This document shows, piece by piece, positions 1 through 5,900 of a DNA stretch of 6,407 nt (its first letter is position 1; every line of letters begins with the position of its first letter). Source of the DNA: an uncultured Oscillospiraceae bacterium (lineage in GTDB: Bacteria; Bacillota; Clostridia; Oscillospirales; Oscillospiraceae); assembly GCA_900751035.1 (NCBI GenBank), contig CAADSF010000099.1, positions 1 to 6,407 on the forward strand, written 5' to 3'. The notes under the pieces were generated by a model, which made no database searches, had not been told where the DNA came from, and worked only from the letters and a program-made list of their open reading frames with translations. The translations under genes were made by a program, and so were the position numbers.

Positions 1-1
1 G

Positions 2-1093
2 CTGACGGCTGTCGGCGCACTTGGCAAGGGCGCTCCCTTTAAAGAGTGCGTCACCCACGGCTGGACCGTCGACGGCGAGGGCAAGGCCATGCATAAGTCC
101 CTCGGCAACGGCGTCGACCCTGCGGACGTGTTCAAGAAATACGGCGCGGACATCTGCCGCCTGTGGGCAGGCTCGGCGGATTATCACGTCGATGTGCGCT
201 GCTCCGACGCCATCTTCAAGCAGCTGAGCCAGAACTACCTCAAGTTCCGCAACACCGCGAAGTTCTGCCTCGACAATCTGACCGATTTTGACCCCAACCA
301 GCTGACCGCGCCCGCCGATATGGAGGCGCTCGACCGCTGGGCCATCACGAAGCTCAATGAGCTGCTGGTCAAGTGCGAGGCGGCGTATCAGAATTATGAA
401 TTCCTGACCGTCTCCCATGCCGTCAACGACTTCTGCGTCGTCACGCTTTCGAGCCTCTATCTCGATATCATCAAGGACCGCCTGTACTGCGACGGCGCGG
501 ATTCCGCCGCCCGCCGCTCGGCGCAGAGCGCACTGTGGCTCATCCTCGACGCCATGACGAAGGTCTTCTCGCCCATCCTCGCGTTCACCTGCGACGAGAT
601 CTGGCTCCAGATGCCGCACCGCGACGGCGACGACGGCCGCAATGTGCTGCTGAACCAGATGTCGAAGCCGTATGCAGACTACGCGCTGTCTGATACCGAA
701 ATGGCCGTCTGGGAGACTGCGCTGCGCGTCCGCTCGGACGTCAACGGCGTTCTGGAAACGGCCCGCGCCGACAAGCGCATCGGCAAGAGCCTCGAAGCGC
801 ACGTGGCGCTGATTGCAGACGACGAGGCTGCGAAGGCTGCGCTGGACGCGGTCAAGTCCGCCGACCTGCCGGAAATTTTCATCGTCTCCAACGTCAGCAC
901 GGACGAGACTGCCCCCGCAGAGGGCGCCGTCACCGGCCAGGGCGTGAACTTCCCCGGTCTGACCGTCGCCGTGACCGAGGCGAAGGGCACGAAGTGCCCG
1001 CGCTGCTGGATGCACTCCGAAAGCCCCGACGAGCACGGCCTGTGCCCGCGCTGCGCCGCCGTCTGCAAGGCCCTCGGCGTTGTGTTTGAATAA
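2..1093 (+). CDS. ileS: Isoleucyl-tRNA synthetase, C-terminal part (5' end outside window)
   Basis: This cytoplasmic class I enzyme attaches isoleucine to tRNA-Ile using ATP. The reading frame is open from the first bases of the window, so the start, the HIGH motif and most of the editing domain lie upstream; 363 residues are visible. The stretch VTHGWTVDGEGKAMHKSLGN (residues 17-36 of the visible part) is the family's KMSKS loop, with AMHKS in place of KMSKS. The anticodon-binding helical domain follows (about residues 65-260). The C-terminus carries a Cys4 zinc finger, CPRCW then LCPRC, with Cys codons at 995, 1004, 1043 and 1052. This ending is typical of the bacterial-type IleRS of about 930 residues. 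The stop is TAA at 1091-1093. The gene converges on tatD and shares a hairpin with it. The identification is secure; only the upstream part is missing. Confidence 0.97.
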   Translation: MTAVGALGKGAPFKECVTHGWTVDGEGKAMHKSLGNGVDPADVFKKYGADICRLWAGSADYHVDVRCSDAIFKQLSQNYLKFRNTAKFCLDNLTDFDPNQLTAPADMEALDRWAITKLNELLVKCEAAYQNYEFLTVSHAVNDFCVVTLSSLYLDIIKDRLYCDGADSAARRSAQSALWLILDAMTKVFSPILAFTCDEIWLQMPHRDGDDGRNVLLNQMSKPYADYALSDTEMAVWETALRVRSDVNGVLETARADKRIGKSLEAHVALIADDEAAKAALDAVKSADLPEIFIVSNVSTDETAPAEGAVTGQGVNFPGLTVAVTEAKGTKCPRCWMHSESPDEHGLCPRCAAVCKALGVVFE

Positions 1094-1101
1094 GGCTGCA
1101 T

Positions 1102-1138
1102 AAAAACTGCGCCCGCCGCTGATGTCAGCGGCGGGCGC
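1102..1138 (-). terminator. Intrinsic terminator of tatD, probably shared with convergent ileS
   Basis: A perfect inverted repeat occupies 1109-1138: GCGCCCGCCGCTGA, a TG centre, then TCAGCGGCGGGCGC. Read on the minus strand, the stem is followed by AG and then five T (1106-1102), the form of a Rho-independent terminator 5 bases beyond the tatD stop. Read on the plus strand it lies 15 bases after the ileS stop but is followed by GTCTGTC, with no T-run. It should therefore act best for tatD and only weakly, or by blocking read-through, for ileS. Confidence 0.85.
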
Positions 1139-1143
1139 GTCTG

Positions 1144-1902
1144 TCAGAGCCGGAACAGCCGTCTTGCGTTTTCTGCGGTTGCGGCGGCGGCTTCCTCTGC
1201 GGAGATTCCTCGAATCTCCGCGATTTTTTTGGCTACGAACGGCACGAGGCTTGGGTCGCTGCGGCGGCCTCTGAACGGCTCCGGGGCCATGTAGGGGCAG
1301 TCCGTTTCGATGAGAATCCGGTCCAGCGGGATCTTTTCCGCGACCTCGACCGCCTTGCGTGCGTTTTTGAACGTGACCACGCCGGTAAAGCCGATGTACC
1401 AGCCGCGCTTTATCAGCTCCTTCGCCAGCTCATAGCTGCCGGAAAAGCAGTGGAACACGCCGGTCACGTCCGGGAAGCCGCTGATGATGCGCAGCCCGTC
1501 CTCGTGCGCCTCGCGCTCGTGAATCACGACGGGAAGCGAAAGCGCCTGCGCAAGCTCCATCTGCATACGGAAGGCCCGCTGCTGCACGTCGCGTGGAGGG
1601 TCCTCATAGTGATAGTCCAGACCAATCTCGCCGATGGCCTTCACGCGCGGGTTCCTGCACAGTGCGCGATATTCCTCGATTCGCGCCTCGTCCACCTGCG
1701 CCGCGTCGTCCGGATGGCTGCCGACGGCGGCCCAGATCCAGTCGTACTGATTGGCCAGCTCGACCGCATGGCGGGACGAGGGGCCGTCGCAGCCGATCTC
1801 CATCATGCCGGTGACGTTCGCTGTGCGCATTTTTTCCACAATGTTCACAAAATCCTGTGCAAAACAGGCCTCGCCCAGATGGGCGTGAGAATCAAAATAC
1901 AT
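1144..1902 (-). CDS. tatD: TatD-family metal-dependent hydrolase (DNase)
   Basis: This is a 252-residue TIM-barrel enzyme of the amidohydrolase superfamily. Family members are divalent-metal 3'-5' exonucleases/DNases linked to DNA repair and DNA degradation; the substrate of this one cannot be read from sequence. All metal-ligand motifs are present: DSHAHL (H6, H8), GEIGLDYH (E92), PVVIHER (H128), FHCFSGS (H151) and ETDCPYMAPEPFRGRRSDPS (D201). The length is normal for the family. The ATG at 1902-1900 is supported by an AAGGAG made of the last two codons of mnmG, and the mnmG stop ends 3 bases before this ATG, so the two genes are almost certainly co-transcribed and translationally coupled. 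A hairpin terminator lies just past the TGA stop. The symbol is by family; the gene could equally be called ycfH or yabD in other naming schemes. Confidence 0.93.
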   Translation of the reverse strand: MYFDSHAHLGEACFAQDFVNIVEKMRTANVTGMMEIGCDGPSSRHAVELANQYDWIWAAVGSHPDDAAQVDEARIEEYRALCRNPRVKAIGEIGLDYHYEDPPRDVQQRAFRMQMELAQALSLPVVIHEREAHEDGLRIISGFPDVTGVFHCFSGSYELAKELIKRGWYIGFTGVVTFKNARKAVEVAEKIPLDRILIETDCPYMAPEPFRGRRSDPSLVPFVAKKIAEIRGISAEEAAAATAENARRLFRL

Positions 1903-1905
1903 CGC

Positions 1906-3786
1906 TTACTCCTTTGATGGCTTATTCTGCTCCAGCCAGATGAGCAGCACCGCGATATCCGCGGGCGACACGCCCGAAATGCGGCTGGCCTGTCCGACGG
2001 ACAGGGGGCGAATTTCACTCAGCTTCTGCCGCGCCTCGACACGCAGGCCCTGAATGGACAGATAATCGATTGCGTTTGGCAGGAGCCTGCCCTCCTCGCG
2101 GGCAAATTCCTCGACCTGCTTCTGCTGGCGGGCGATATAGCCCGCGTACTTCATGCGAATCTCGACGGCCTCCCGGATAACCGGCGGCAGGTCGGGCCGT
2201 TCCGAATCGAAGGGGGCCAGATCGTCATAGCCCAGCTGCGGTCTGCGCACCAGATCGGCAAGTCGTGCCGAGCCCTCGACCGGCGCGGTATCGTGTGCGC
2301 GAAGCATCTCGTTCAGCGCTTCGCTTTCGGCTACGCCCGTGGCCTCCAGCCGTTTGATCTCCTGTGCGACTATGCGGTATTTTTCCTGCACGGCGGCATA
2401 TTGCGCGTCCGAGACGAGGCCGATGCGGCGGCCGATGGGGCACAGGCGCTCGTCGGCGTTGTCCTGCCGGTGCAGGAGCCGGTACTCTGAACGCGAGGTC
2501 ATGATGCGGTACGGCTCGTTCGTGCCCTTCGTGACCAGATCGTCAATGAGCGTGCCGATATAGCCGTCGGAGCGCTTTAGCACCATCGGCTCCTCGCCCT
2601 TAATTTTCAGCGCCGCGTTCACGCCTGCAACGAAGCCCTGCACGGCGGCCTCCTCATAGCCGGACGAGCCGTTGAACTGGCCCGCGCCGTAAAGGCCGGG
2701 AATCTTTTTGCTTTCGAGCGTCGGCAGAAGCTCGGTCGGGTCGACGCAGGCATACTCGATGGCGTAGGCCGGGCGCATCATCTCCGCGTGCTCCAGGCCC
2801 TTGATGGAGTGGAGCATGTCGAGCTGCACATCCTCCGGAAGCGAGGACGAGAGGCCCTGAATGTATAATTCGTCCGTATACAGCCCGCACGGCTCGACAA
2901 ACAGCTGGTGCCGGGGCTTGTCCGGGAAGCGGTCGATCTTTGTCTCGATGGACGGGCAGTAGCGCGGGCCGACGGATTCAATCATGCCGTTGAACAGCGG
3001 CGAACGGTCGTGGTTGGCCTTGATAATTTCGTGGGTTTTTTCGTTCGTATAGGTCAGATAGCAGACCGCCTTGTTTTCCGGCGGCGTTTCGGTTGAAAAC
3101 GAGAAGGGAACGGGGTCTTCGTCGCCGGGCTGCAGCTCCATCTGCGTCACGTCGACCGAGCGGCGGTTCACACGCGGCGGCGTGCCGGTCTTGAACCGAC
3201 GCATCCGCAGGCCGAGCGCGGCCAGCTGCCCGGCAAGGCCGATGCCGGCCTGCATCCCGTCCGGGCCGGAGGAATAGGCACAGTCGCCGGTGATAACCCG
3301 TGCGTCCAGATACGTGCCGGAGGCGATGACGCAGGCTTTGACGGAATAGACCGCGCCGAGGCGCGTGACGACGGCGGACACATGGCCGTCCGCCAGGCGA
3401 AGCTCCGTGACCATGGCCTGCTTGAGATCAAGATGCTCCTGCTGCTCCAGCGTGCGCTTCATATCCTCCTGATAGCGCCGCCGGTCGGCCTGCGCACGGA
3501 GGGAGTGGACGGCGGGGCCCTTGCCGAGGTTCAGCATCCGGTACTGGATGCACGAGCGGTCGGCGGCCTTGGCCATTTCCCCGCCCAGCGCGTCAAGCTC
3601 CCGCACCAGATGGCCCTTGCCCGTGCCGCCGATGGCGGGGTTGCAGGGCATATTGCCGACGGCGTCCAGATTGATCGTGAACACGACCGTCTCCAGCCCC
3701 ATCCGCGCACAGGCAAGCCCTGCCTCAATGCCGGCGTGTCCCGCGCCGATCACGGCGATATCATACCGCCCAGCGTCAAATTCCAT
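1906..3786 (-). CDS. mnmG: tRNA uridine-5-carboxymethylaminomethyl modification enzyme MnmG (GidA)
   Basis: MnmG is an FAD enzyme that, with the GTPase MnmE, installs the (carboxymethyl)aminomethyl group at C5 of wobble U34 in certain tRNAs, using methylene-tetrahydrofolate and NADH. The 626 residues match the usual 620-630. Visible features are the N-terminal dinucleotide-binding motif AVIGAGHAGIEAG (11-23), the signature MPCNPAIGGTGKGHLVRELD (46-65) with the conserved Cys48, FKTGTPPRVNRRSVD (198-212), RYCPSIETK with the second conserved Cys277, GQFNGSSGYEEAAVQG, and the C-terminal MnmE/tRNA-binding helical part containing DYLSIQGL and LSEIRPLSVGQASRISGVSP. The ATG at 3786 has GGAGGG 6 bases upstream and a good promoter 25 bases upstream. 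It is followed directly by tatD. Neither mnmE nor rsmG, frequent neighbours in other bacteria, is adjacent here. No defects are seen. Confidence 0.97.
   Translation of the reverse strand: MEFDAGRYDIAVIGAGHAGIEAGLACARMGLETVVFTINLDAVGNMPCNPAIGGTGKGHLVRELDALGGEMAKAADRSCIQYRMLNLGKGPAVHSLRAQADRRRYQEDMKRTLEQQEHLDLKQAMVTELRLADGHVSAVVTRLGAVYSVKACVIASGTYLDARVITGDCAYSSGPDGMQAGIGLAGQLAALGLRMRRFKTGTPPRVNRRSVDVTQMELQPGDEDPVPFSFSTETPPENKAVCYLTYTNEKTHEIIKANHDRSPLFNGMIESVGPRYCPSIETKIDRFPDKPRHQLFVEPCGLYTDELYIQGLSSSLPEDVQLDMLHSIKGLEHAEMMRPAYAIEYACVDPTELLPTLESKKIPGLYGAGQFNGSSGYEEAAVQGFVAGVNAALKIKGEEPMVLKRSDGYIGTLIDDLVTKGTNEPYRIMTSRSEYRLLHRQDNADERLCPIGRRIGLVSDAQYAAVQEKYRIVAQEIKRLEATGVAESEALNEMLRAHDTAPVEGSARLADLVRRPQLGYDDLAPFDSERPDLPPVIREAVEIRMKYAGYIARQQKQVEEFAREEGRLLPNAIDYLSIQGLRVEARQKLSEIRPLSVGQASRISGVSPADIAVLLIWLEQNKPSKE
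1909..1914 (-). promoter_or_regulatory. tatD ribosome binding site inside the mnmG 3' end
   Basis: AAGGAG on the minus strand is formed by the final Lys and Glu codons of mnmG, followed by TAA, GCG and the tatD ATG. The spacing of 6 bases is good. The overlap fixes the tatD start and means ribosomes ending mnmG stop on the tatD entry site, which suggests translational coupling. Confidence 0.85.
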
Positions 3787-3802
3787 GGTAATCCCTCCAA
3801 TA

Positions 3803-3828
3803 CGGGTGCTATTTTATCAGCAAACAGC
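3803..3828 (+). repeat. Imperfect direct repeat, copy 1 (overlaps mnmG -10 region)
   Basis: The block begins CGGGTGCTAT, continues with TTTATCAGC and ends ACAGC. The same 10-base start, then TAT, AGC and ACAGC in order, occur in copy 2 at 3904-3927. Copy 1 contains the -10 element of the mnmG promoter on the opposite strand. Confidence 0.5.
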
Positions 3829-3839
3829 CGCTTTTGCAA
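3811..3839 (-). promoter_or_regulatory. Probable sigma-A promoter of mnmG-tatD
   Basis: On the minus strand TTGCAA (3839-3834), a 17-base spacer, and TAAAAT (3816-3811) resemble TTGACA/TATAAT with four and five matches of six. Transcription would begin near 3804, giving a short leader of about 18 bases that just includes the GGAGGG ribosome binding site (3798-3793) of mnmG. No clear operator is visible. Confidence 0.6.
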
Positions 3840-3854
3840 GAAGCGCACCCGCTT

Positions 3855-3977
3855 GCGGAAAAAAATTCCGCCGCGACAGCGTTCGGCAGACTTTTCCCTC
3901 TGCGGGTGCTATCCTATAGCTACAGCTTATCCAATGCGAGCGCACTTCATATCCCCGGCAGCGGCGCAGTCCGCCGC
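3855..3977. other. Hairpin-rich part of the birA-mnmG spacer
   Basis: The 248-bp region between birA and mnmG (3787-4034) has no credible protein gene. It holds a series of small perfect inverted repeats: GCGGAA/TTCCGC around an A5 loop (3855-3871), GCAGA/TCTGC (3886-3903), TGCG-AG-CGCA (3935-3944) and GCGGCG/CGCCGC around CAGTC (3961-3977). An outer 8-bp pair joins 3845-3852 with 3902-3909. These could be parts of a structured RNA or simply GC-rich spacer. No known riboswitch or RNA family was recognised. Confidence 0.45.
3904..3927 (+). repeat. Imperfect direct repeat, copy 2
   Basis: This second copy of the CGGGTGCTAT block lies 101 bases from the first and is two bases shorter. Its minus-strand reading, TATAGGATAGCACCCG, resembles the mnmG start region, but I find no acceptable -35 at the right distance, so I do not call it a promoter. 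Its GCGGGTGC (3902-3909) can also pair with GCACCCGC at 3845-3852. Confidence 0.45.
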
Positions 3978-3998
3978 CAAATCCCACAACCCCATCTT

Positions 3999-4030
3999 CC
4001 CCCGGCCAGAGCTGGCCGGGGGCCTTTTTT
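3999..4030 (+). terminator. Strong intrinsic terminator facing the plus strand, without an obvious gene
   Basis: CCCCCGGCCAG (3999-4009) pairs perfectly with CTGGCCGGGGG (4012-4022), giving about 10 pairs closed by a GAGC tetraloop, followed by CC and six T (4025-4030). That is a full Rho-independent terminator in plus orientation. The neighbouring genes birA and mnmG are both on the minus strand. Read from the birA side, the hairpin comes 12 bases after the stop but is followed by GAAGATGG, so it lacks a U-tract there. It may still stop birA transcripts partly. Confidence 0.8.
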
Positions 4031-4034
4031 GCCT

Positions 4035-5015
4035 TCATACATACCCGTACATTCCGCGCACGGAGACTTCGCCGGAGGCGACGGCGGCCTTTGTTCCGTC
4101 CAGGCAGGTGACGAGAAGCGCGGCCTCTTCGTCAATGCCGTCGGCGTGGGCGTAGGTCACGTCGTCGCCCCGGACGAGCCTGACGTCCTTGCCGATGGTA
4201 ATGCAGTGGGCGGCAAATTCCCGCAGCCAGGCGTCCTTTTCGGTGAACAGGGCCTGCTCCATCTCGCAAAGCGACCGGACGAGAGCGGCGGCGAGGCGGG
4301 CGCGGTCGGGCTTCTGGCCGGTATAGGCTTCCAGACTGGCCGACATGGCGCTGACCTCCGGCGGGAGTTCGACCTGTTCACAGTTGATGCCAATGCCGAC
4401 GACGGCGTAATCGACCTCACGTGATTCGGCCTCGATGCCGATCTCGGTGAGGATGCCGCAGAGCTTTTTCCCGCCGAGCACAAGGTCGTTTGTCCATTTG
4501 ATGTCGGGATACACGCCGCTGACCGCGAAGACCGCCCGCGCGGCGGCGACCGCGGCCATGGCCGTGAGATGCATGAGCGCCTCCGGCTTTGCGTGCGGGC
4601 GCAGAATCGCGCTGAAATACAGGCCGCCCGGCGGGGAGACGAAGGTGCGGCCCCGGCGGCCCCGTCCGGCGGTCTGGCAGCCGGTCAGGATGGCCGTGCC
4701 GTCCGGCGCACCCTCGGCGGCGAGGCGCTTGCAGGCGTTGTTCGTGGAATCCACGCTGGGCACGGCGGTCGCCAGTGCCTGCCACGGGTGGCCGGACAGG
4801 TGCGCCCGCACGAGGGCCGTATCGAGCAGGTCGGGCGCGGAGGAGAGCGTATAGCCGCGCTTCGGCGCGGCGTCAATCCCATAGCCCTCCTGCCGCAGCT
4901 GGTCGATGGTCTTCCAGACGGCGGCGCGGGTCACGCCGAGGGTCTTGCAGATGCCCTCGCCGGAGACAGGCTCCTGTGCGTTCAGCAGCAGGGAGAGAAC
5001 TTCTTCTTTCAACAT
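4035..5015 (-). CDS. birA: Bifunctional biotin--[biotin carboxyl-carrier protein] ligase / biotin operon repressor BirA
   Basis: BirA makes biotinyl-5'-AMP and transfers biotin to a lysine of carrier proteins such as the acetyl-CoA carboxylase subunit. Group II forms also bind DNA as biotinyl-AMP-loaded dimers and repress biotin genes. The 326 residues include an N-terminal winged helix-turn-helix (about 1-60, with SGEGICKTLGVTRAAVWKTI as the helix-turn-helix), so this is the regulatory type. The central ligase domain shows DSTNN (89-93), TAGRGRRGR (115-123), IKWTNDL (172-178, Thr where Pro is common), GGKKLCGILTE (181-191) and VGIGINCE. The C-terminal SH3-like domain ends SGEVSVRG. The ATG at 5015 has AAGGGGA about 8 bases upstream. 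The gene diverges from bioY across a BirA-type operator, which argues for control of both genes by BirA itself. Confidence 0.96.
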   Translation of the reverse strand: MLKEEVLSLLLNAQEPVSGEGICKTLGVTRAAVWKTIDQLRQEGYGIDAAPKRGYTLSSAPDLLDTALVRAHLSGHPWQALATAVPSVDSTNNACKRLAAEGAPDGTAILTGCQTAGRGRRGRTFVSPPGGLYFSAILRPHAKPEALMHLTAMAAVAAARAVFAVSGVYPDIKWTNDLVLGGKKLCGILTEIGIEAESREVDYAVVGIGINCEQVELPPEVSAMSASLEAYTGQKPDRARLAAALVRSLCEMEQALFTEKDAWLREFAAHCITIGKDVRLVRGDDVTYAHADGIDEEAALLVTCLDGTKAAVASGEVSVRGMYGYV

Positions 5016-5027
5016 GATGATTTCCCC

Positions 5028-5056
5028 TTGATTTTTCGTTCGGTTTCGTGTATTGT
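5028..5056 (+). promoter_or_regulatory. Candidate bioY promoter
   Basis: TTGATT (5028-5033), a 17-base spacer, and TATTGT (5051-5056) match the sigma-A consensus at four of six positions each. The -10 overlaps the left BirA half-site, the expected position for repression, and transcription would start near 5063. The match is moderate. Confidence 0.45.
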
Positions 5057-5057
5057 A
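5052..5057 (-). promoter_or_regulatory. Candidate birA -10 element
   Basis: TACAAT on the minus strand matches TATAAT at five of six positions and lies inside the left operator half, about 36 bases before the birA start. No convincing -35 stands at 16-18 bases; TTGTAA in the other half-site is 20 bases away. If used, birA is autoregulated through the same operator as bioY. Confidence 0.35.
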
Positions 5058-5083
5058 AACCTGTTTTTAAATTTGGTTTACAA
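5053..5083. promoter_or_regulatory. BirA operator between birA and bioY
   Basis: TTGTAAACC (5053-5061) and GGTTTACAA (5075-5083) are perfect inverted half-sites around an AT-rich 13-base spacer. The half-site sequence equals the known BirA box consensus. The left half overlaps candidate -10 elements for both directions, and the right half abuts the bioY ribosome binding site AAAAGGAG (5082-5089). Bound biotinyl-AMP-BirA should repress bioY and probably birA when biotin is plentiful. As I recall, the spacer is usually 14-16 bases, so this one is slightly short. Confidence 0.9.
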
Positions 5084-5097
5084 AAGGAGCGCTTCTT

Positions 5098-5652
5098 ATG
5101 CAGCACAGAAAGACATTGATGCTGGTTCTGGCCGCCTTATTCGCCGCGCTGACGGCAATCGGCGCGTTTTTCAAGATCCCCTTTGCGCTGGCGGCGATTT
5201 CGCTGCAATTTCTGTTCACGGCCATGGCGGGCATTCTGCTCGGCGCGGGATACGGTGCGCTGTCGCAGGCCGTGTACGTGCTGATTGGACTGGTGGGCGT
5301 GCCGATTTTCGCGCTGGGCGGCGGATTTTCGTATGTTTTACAGCCGACGTTCGGGTTTTTGCTGGGGCTGATCCCGTCGGCGTTTGTGATTGGAAAGCTG
5401 GCGAAGCGGCCCCTCACGTTCTGGGGAACAGCGCTTGCCATGCTGGCGGGGCTGGCCGTTCTGTACGCCATCGGCGTGCCGTATATGGCGCTGATTGCAA
5501 ACGCGTATCTGGGCAAGGGCCTGACATTCTGGCAGGTCATCCGGAATGGGATGCTGATTTATCTGCCGGGCGATCTGCTGAAAATCGCGCTGGGAAGCTT
5601 TCTGTGCGTCGCCGTCACGCGGCGGCTGCCGCAGGTGTTCGCTGCGGTGTGA
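5098..5652 (+). CDS. bioY: Biotin transporter BioY (ECF-type S component)
   Basis: BioY is the membrane substrate-binding subunit that captures biotin and works with the shared EcfT and EcfA energy-coupling proteins, which are not encoded in this window. The 184 residues match family length and form about six hydrophobic segments (roughly 7-25, 33-50, 53-72, 80-100, 108-137 and 150-174). Conserved stretches are ISLQFLFTAMAGILLG (34-49), GLVGVPIFALGGG (64-76), QPTFGFLLGLIPSAFVIG (82-99) and IYLPGDLLKI (154-163). The ATG has AAGGAG 8 bases upstream. The BirA operator directly before it, and birA divergent from it, confirm biotin rather than another vitamin as the substrate. No biotin-synthesis gene is nearby, so the cell may rely on uptake, but the window cannot show that. 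Confidence 0.95.
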   Translation: MQHRKTLMLVLAALFAALTAIGAFFKIPFALAAISLQFLFTAMAGILLGAGYGALSQAVYVLIGLVGVPIFALGGGFSYVLQPTFGFLLGLIPSAFVIGKLAKRPLTFWGTALAMLAGLAVLYAIGVPYMALIANAYLGKGLTFWQVIRNGMLIYLPGDLLKIALGSFLCVAVTRRLPQVFAAV

Positions 5653-5685
5653 TGCCCGCTTTTCCTTTATAGAATCACACTTTTT
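5646..5685 (+). terminator. Possible bioY terminator overlapping its stop codon
   Basis: GTGTGAT (5647-5653) pairs with ATCACAC (5674-5680) and is followed directly by TTTTT (5681-5685). A G-T pair can extend the stem by one. The TGA stop lies in the left arm and the loop is long at 20 bases, so this is only a moderate terminator. An alternative pairing uses ATGCCCG (5652-5658) with CGGGCAT (5699-5705). Confidence 0.45.
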
Positions 5686-5716
5686 CCCGCTTGTCAACCG
5701 GGCATATCGGCGGTTC

Positions 5717-5746
5717 TTGCCAAAAGCGCCCAAATTGGTGTATCCT
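5717..5746 (+). promoter_or_regulatory. Weak candidate upstream promoter for rny
   Basis: TTGCCA (5717-5722), an 18-base spacer, and TATCCT (5741-5746) match at five and four of six positions. It would start about 55 bases before the stronger promoter. It could be chance. Confidence 0.25.
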
Positions 5747-5773
5747 GTTTCGTGCATTTTTCCGAATTGCGCC

Positions 5774-5802
5774 TTGACAGACACGCGGCAAACCGGTACA
5801 AT
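5774..5802 (+). promoter_or_regulatory. Strong sigma-A promoter of rny
   Basis: A perfect TTGACA (5774-5779), exactly 17 bases, and TACAAT (5797-5802, five of six) form the best promoter in the window. Transcription should start near 5809, giving a leader of about 113 bases before the rny ATG. Confidence 0.85.
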
Positions 5803-5818
5803 GTAGGGTAGGATTTGT

Positions 5819-5860
5819 ATGGCTGTAATGGGACTTGGGGAAGCTCATTGCGCTTTATGA
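5819..5860 (+). CDS. Possible 13-residue leader peptide before rny
   Basis: An ATG at 5819 opens a 13-codon frame, MAVMGLGEAHCAL, ending at TGA 5858-5860. AGGA (5810-5813) stands 5 bases before it, which is a weak but usable ribosome site, although it would sit almost at the transcript 5' end. The frame runs through the left arms of the leader stems, so its translation could change their pairing. There is no homology claim; short frames like this also occur by chance. Confidence 0.25.
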   Translation: MAVMGLGEAHCAL

Positions 5861-5900
5861 TTCAAGTCGCCGGAGCGCCGGCGTACCCAATACTGAAAAC

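Noticed and set aside
679..1101. Minus-strand open frame of 140 codons opposite ileS
   Set aside because: It is antisense to the conserved IleRS C-terminus and zinc finger, with low-complexity Ser/Ala/Thr composition.
1450..1917. Plus-strand open frame of 155 codons opposite tatD
   Set aside because: It is a reverse-frame shadow of a fully conserved tatD with every metal-ligand motif intact.
3904..3941. Second mnmG promoter at the upstream repeat copy (TAGGAT or TATAGG)
   Set aside because: The hexamers at 17 bases upstream (TCGCAT or GCTCGC) do not resemble TTGACA.
3817..4038. Minus-strand 73-codon frame filling the birA-mnmG spacer
   Set aside because: It starts inside the birA stop region, reads through the GC terminator stem and the mnmG promoter, lacks a good ribosome site and resembles nothing known to me.
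3382..4155. Plus-strand open frame of 257 codons across the mnmG 5' end, the spacer and the birA 3' end
   Set aside because: It is antisense to two real genes, has no ribosome site or recognised domain, and its spacer part reads through hairpins and the terminator.
5062..5089. Riboswitch or RNA hairpin control of bioY formed by the operator arms
   Set aside because: The palindrome matches the BirA protein box, and with the likely start near 5063 the left arm would not be transcribed.
4569..5672. Long plus-strand open frame of 367 codons opposite birA and running over bioY
   Set aside because: It overlaps two certain genes in another frame, its translation is rich in Gly, Arg and Ala with no domain, and GC-rich coding DNA often leaves long open antisense frames.
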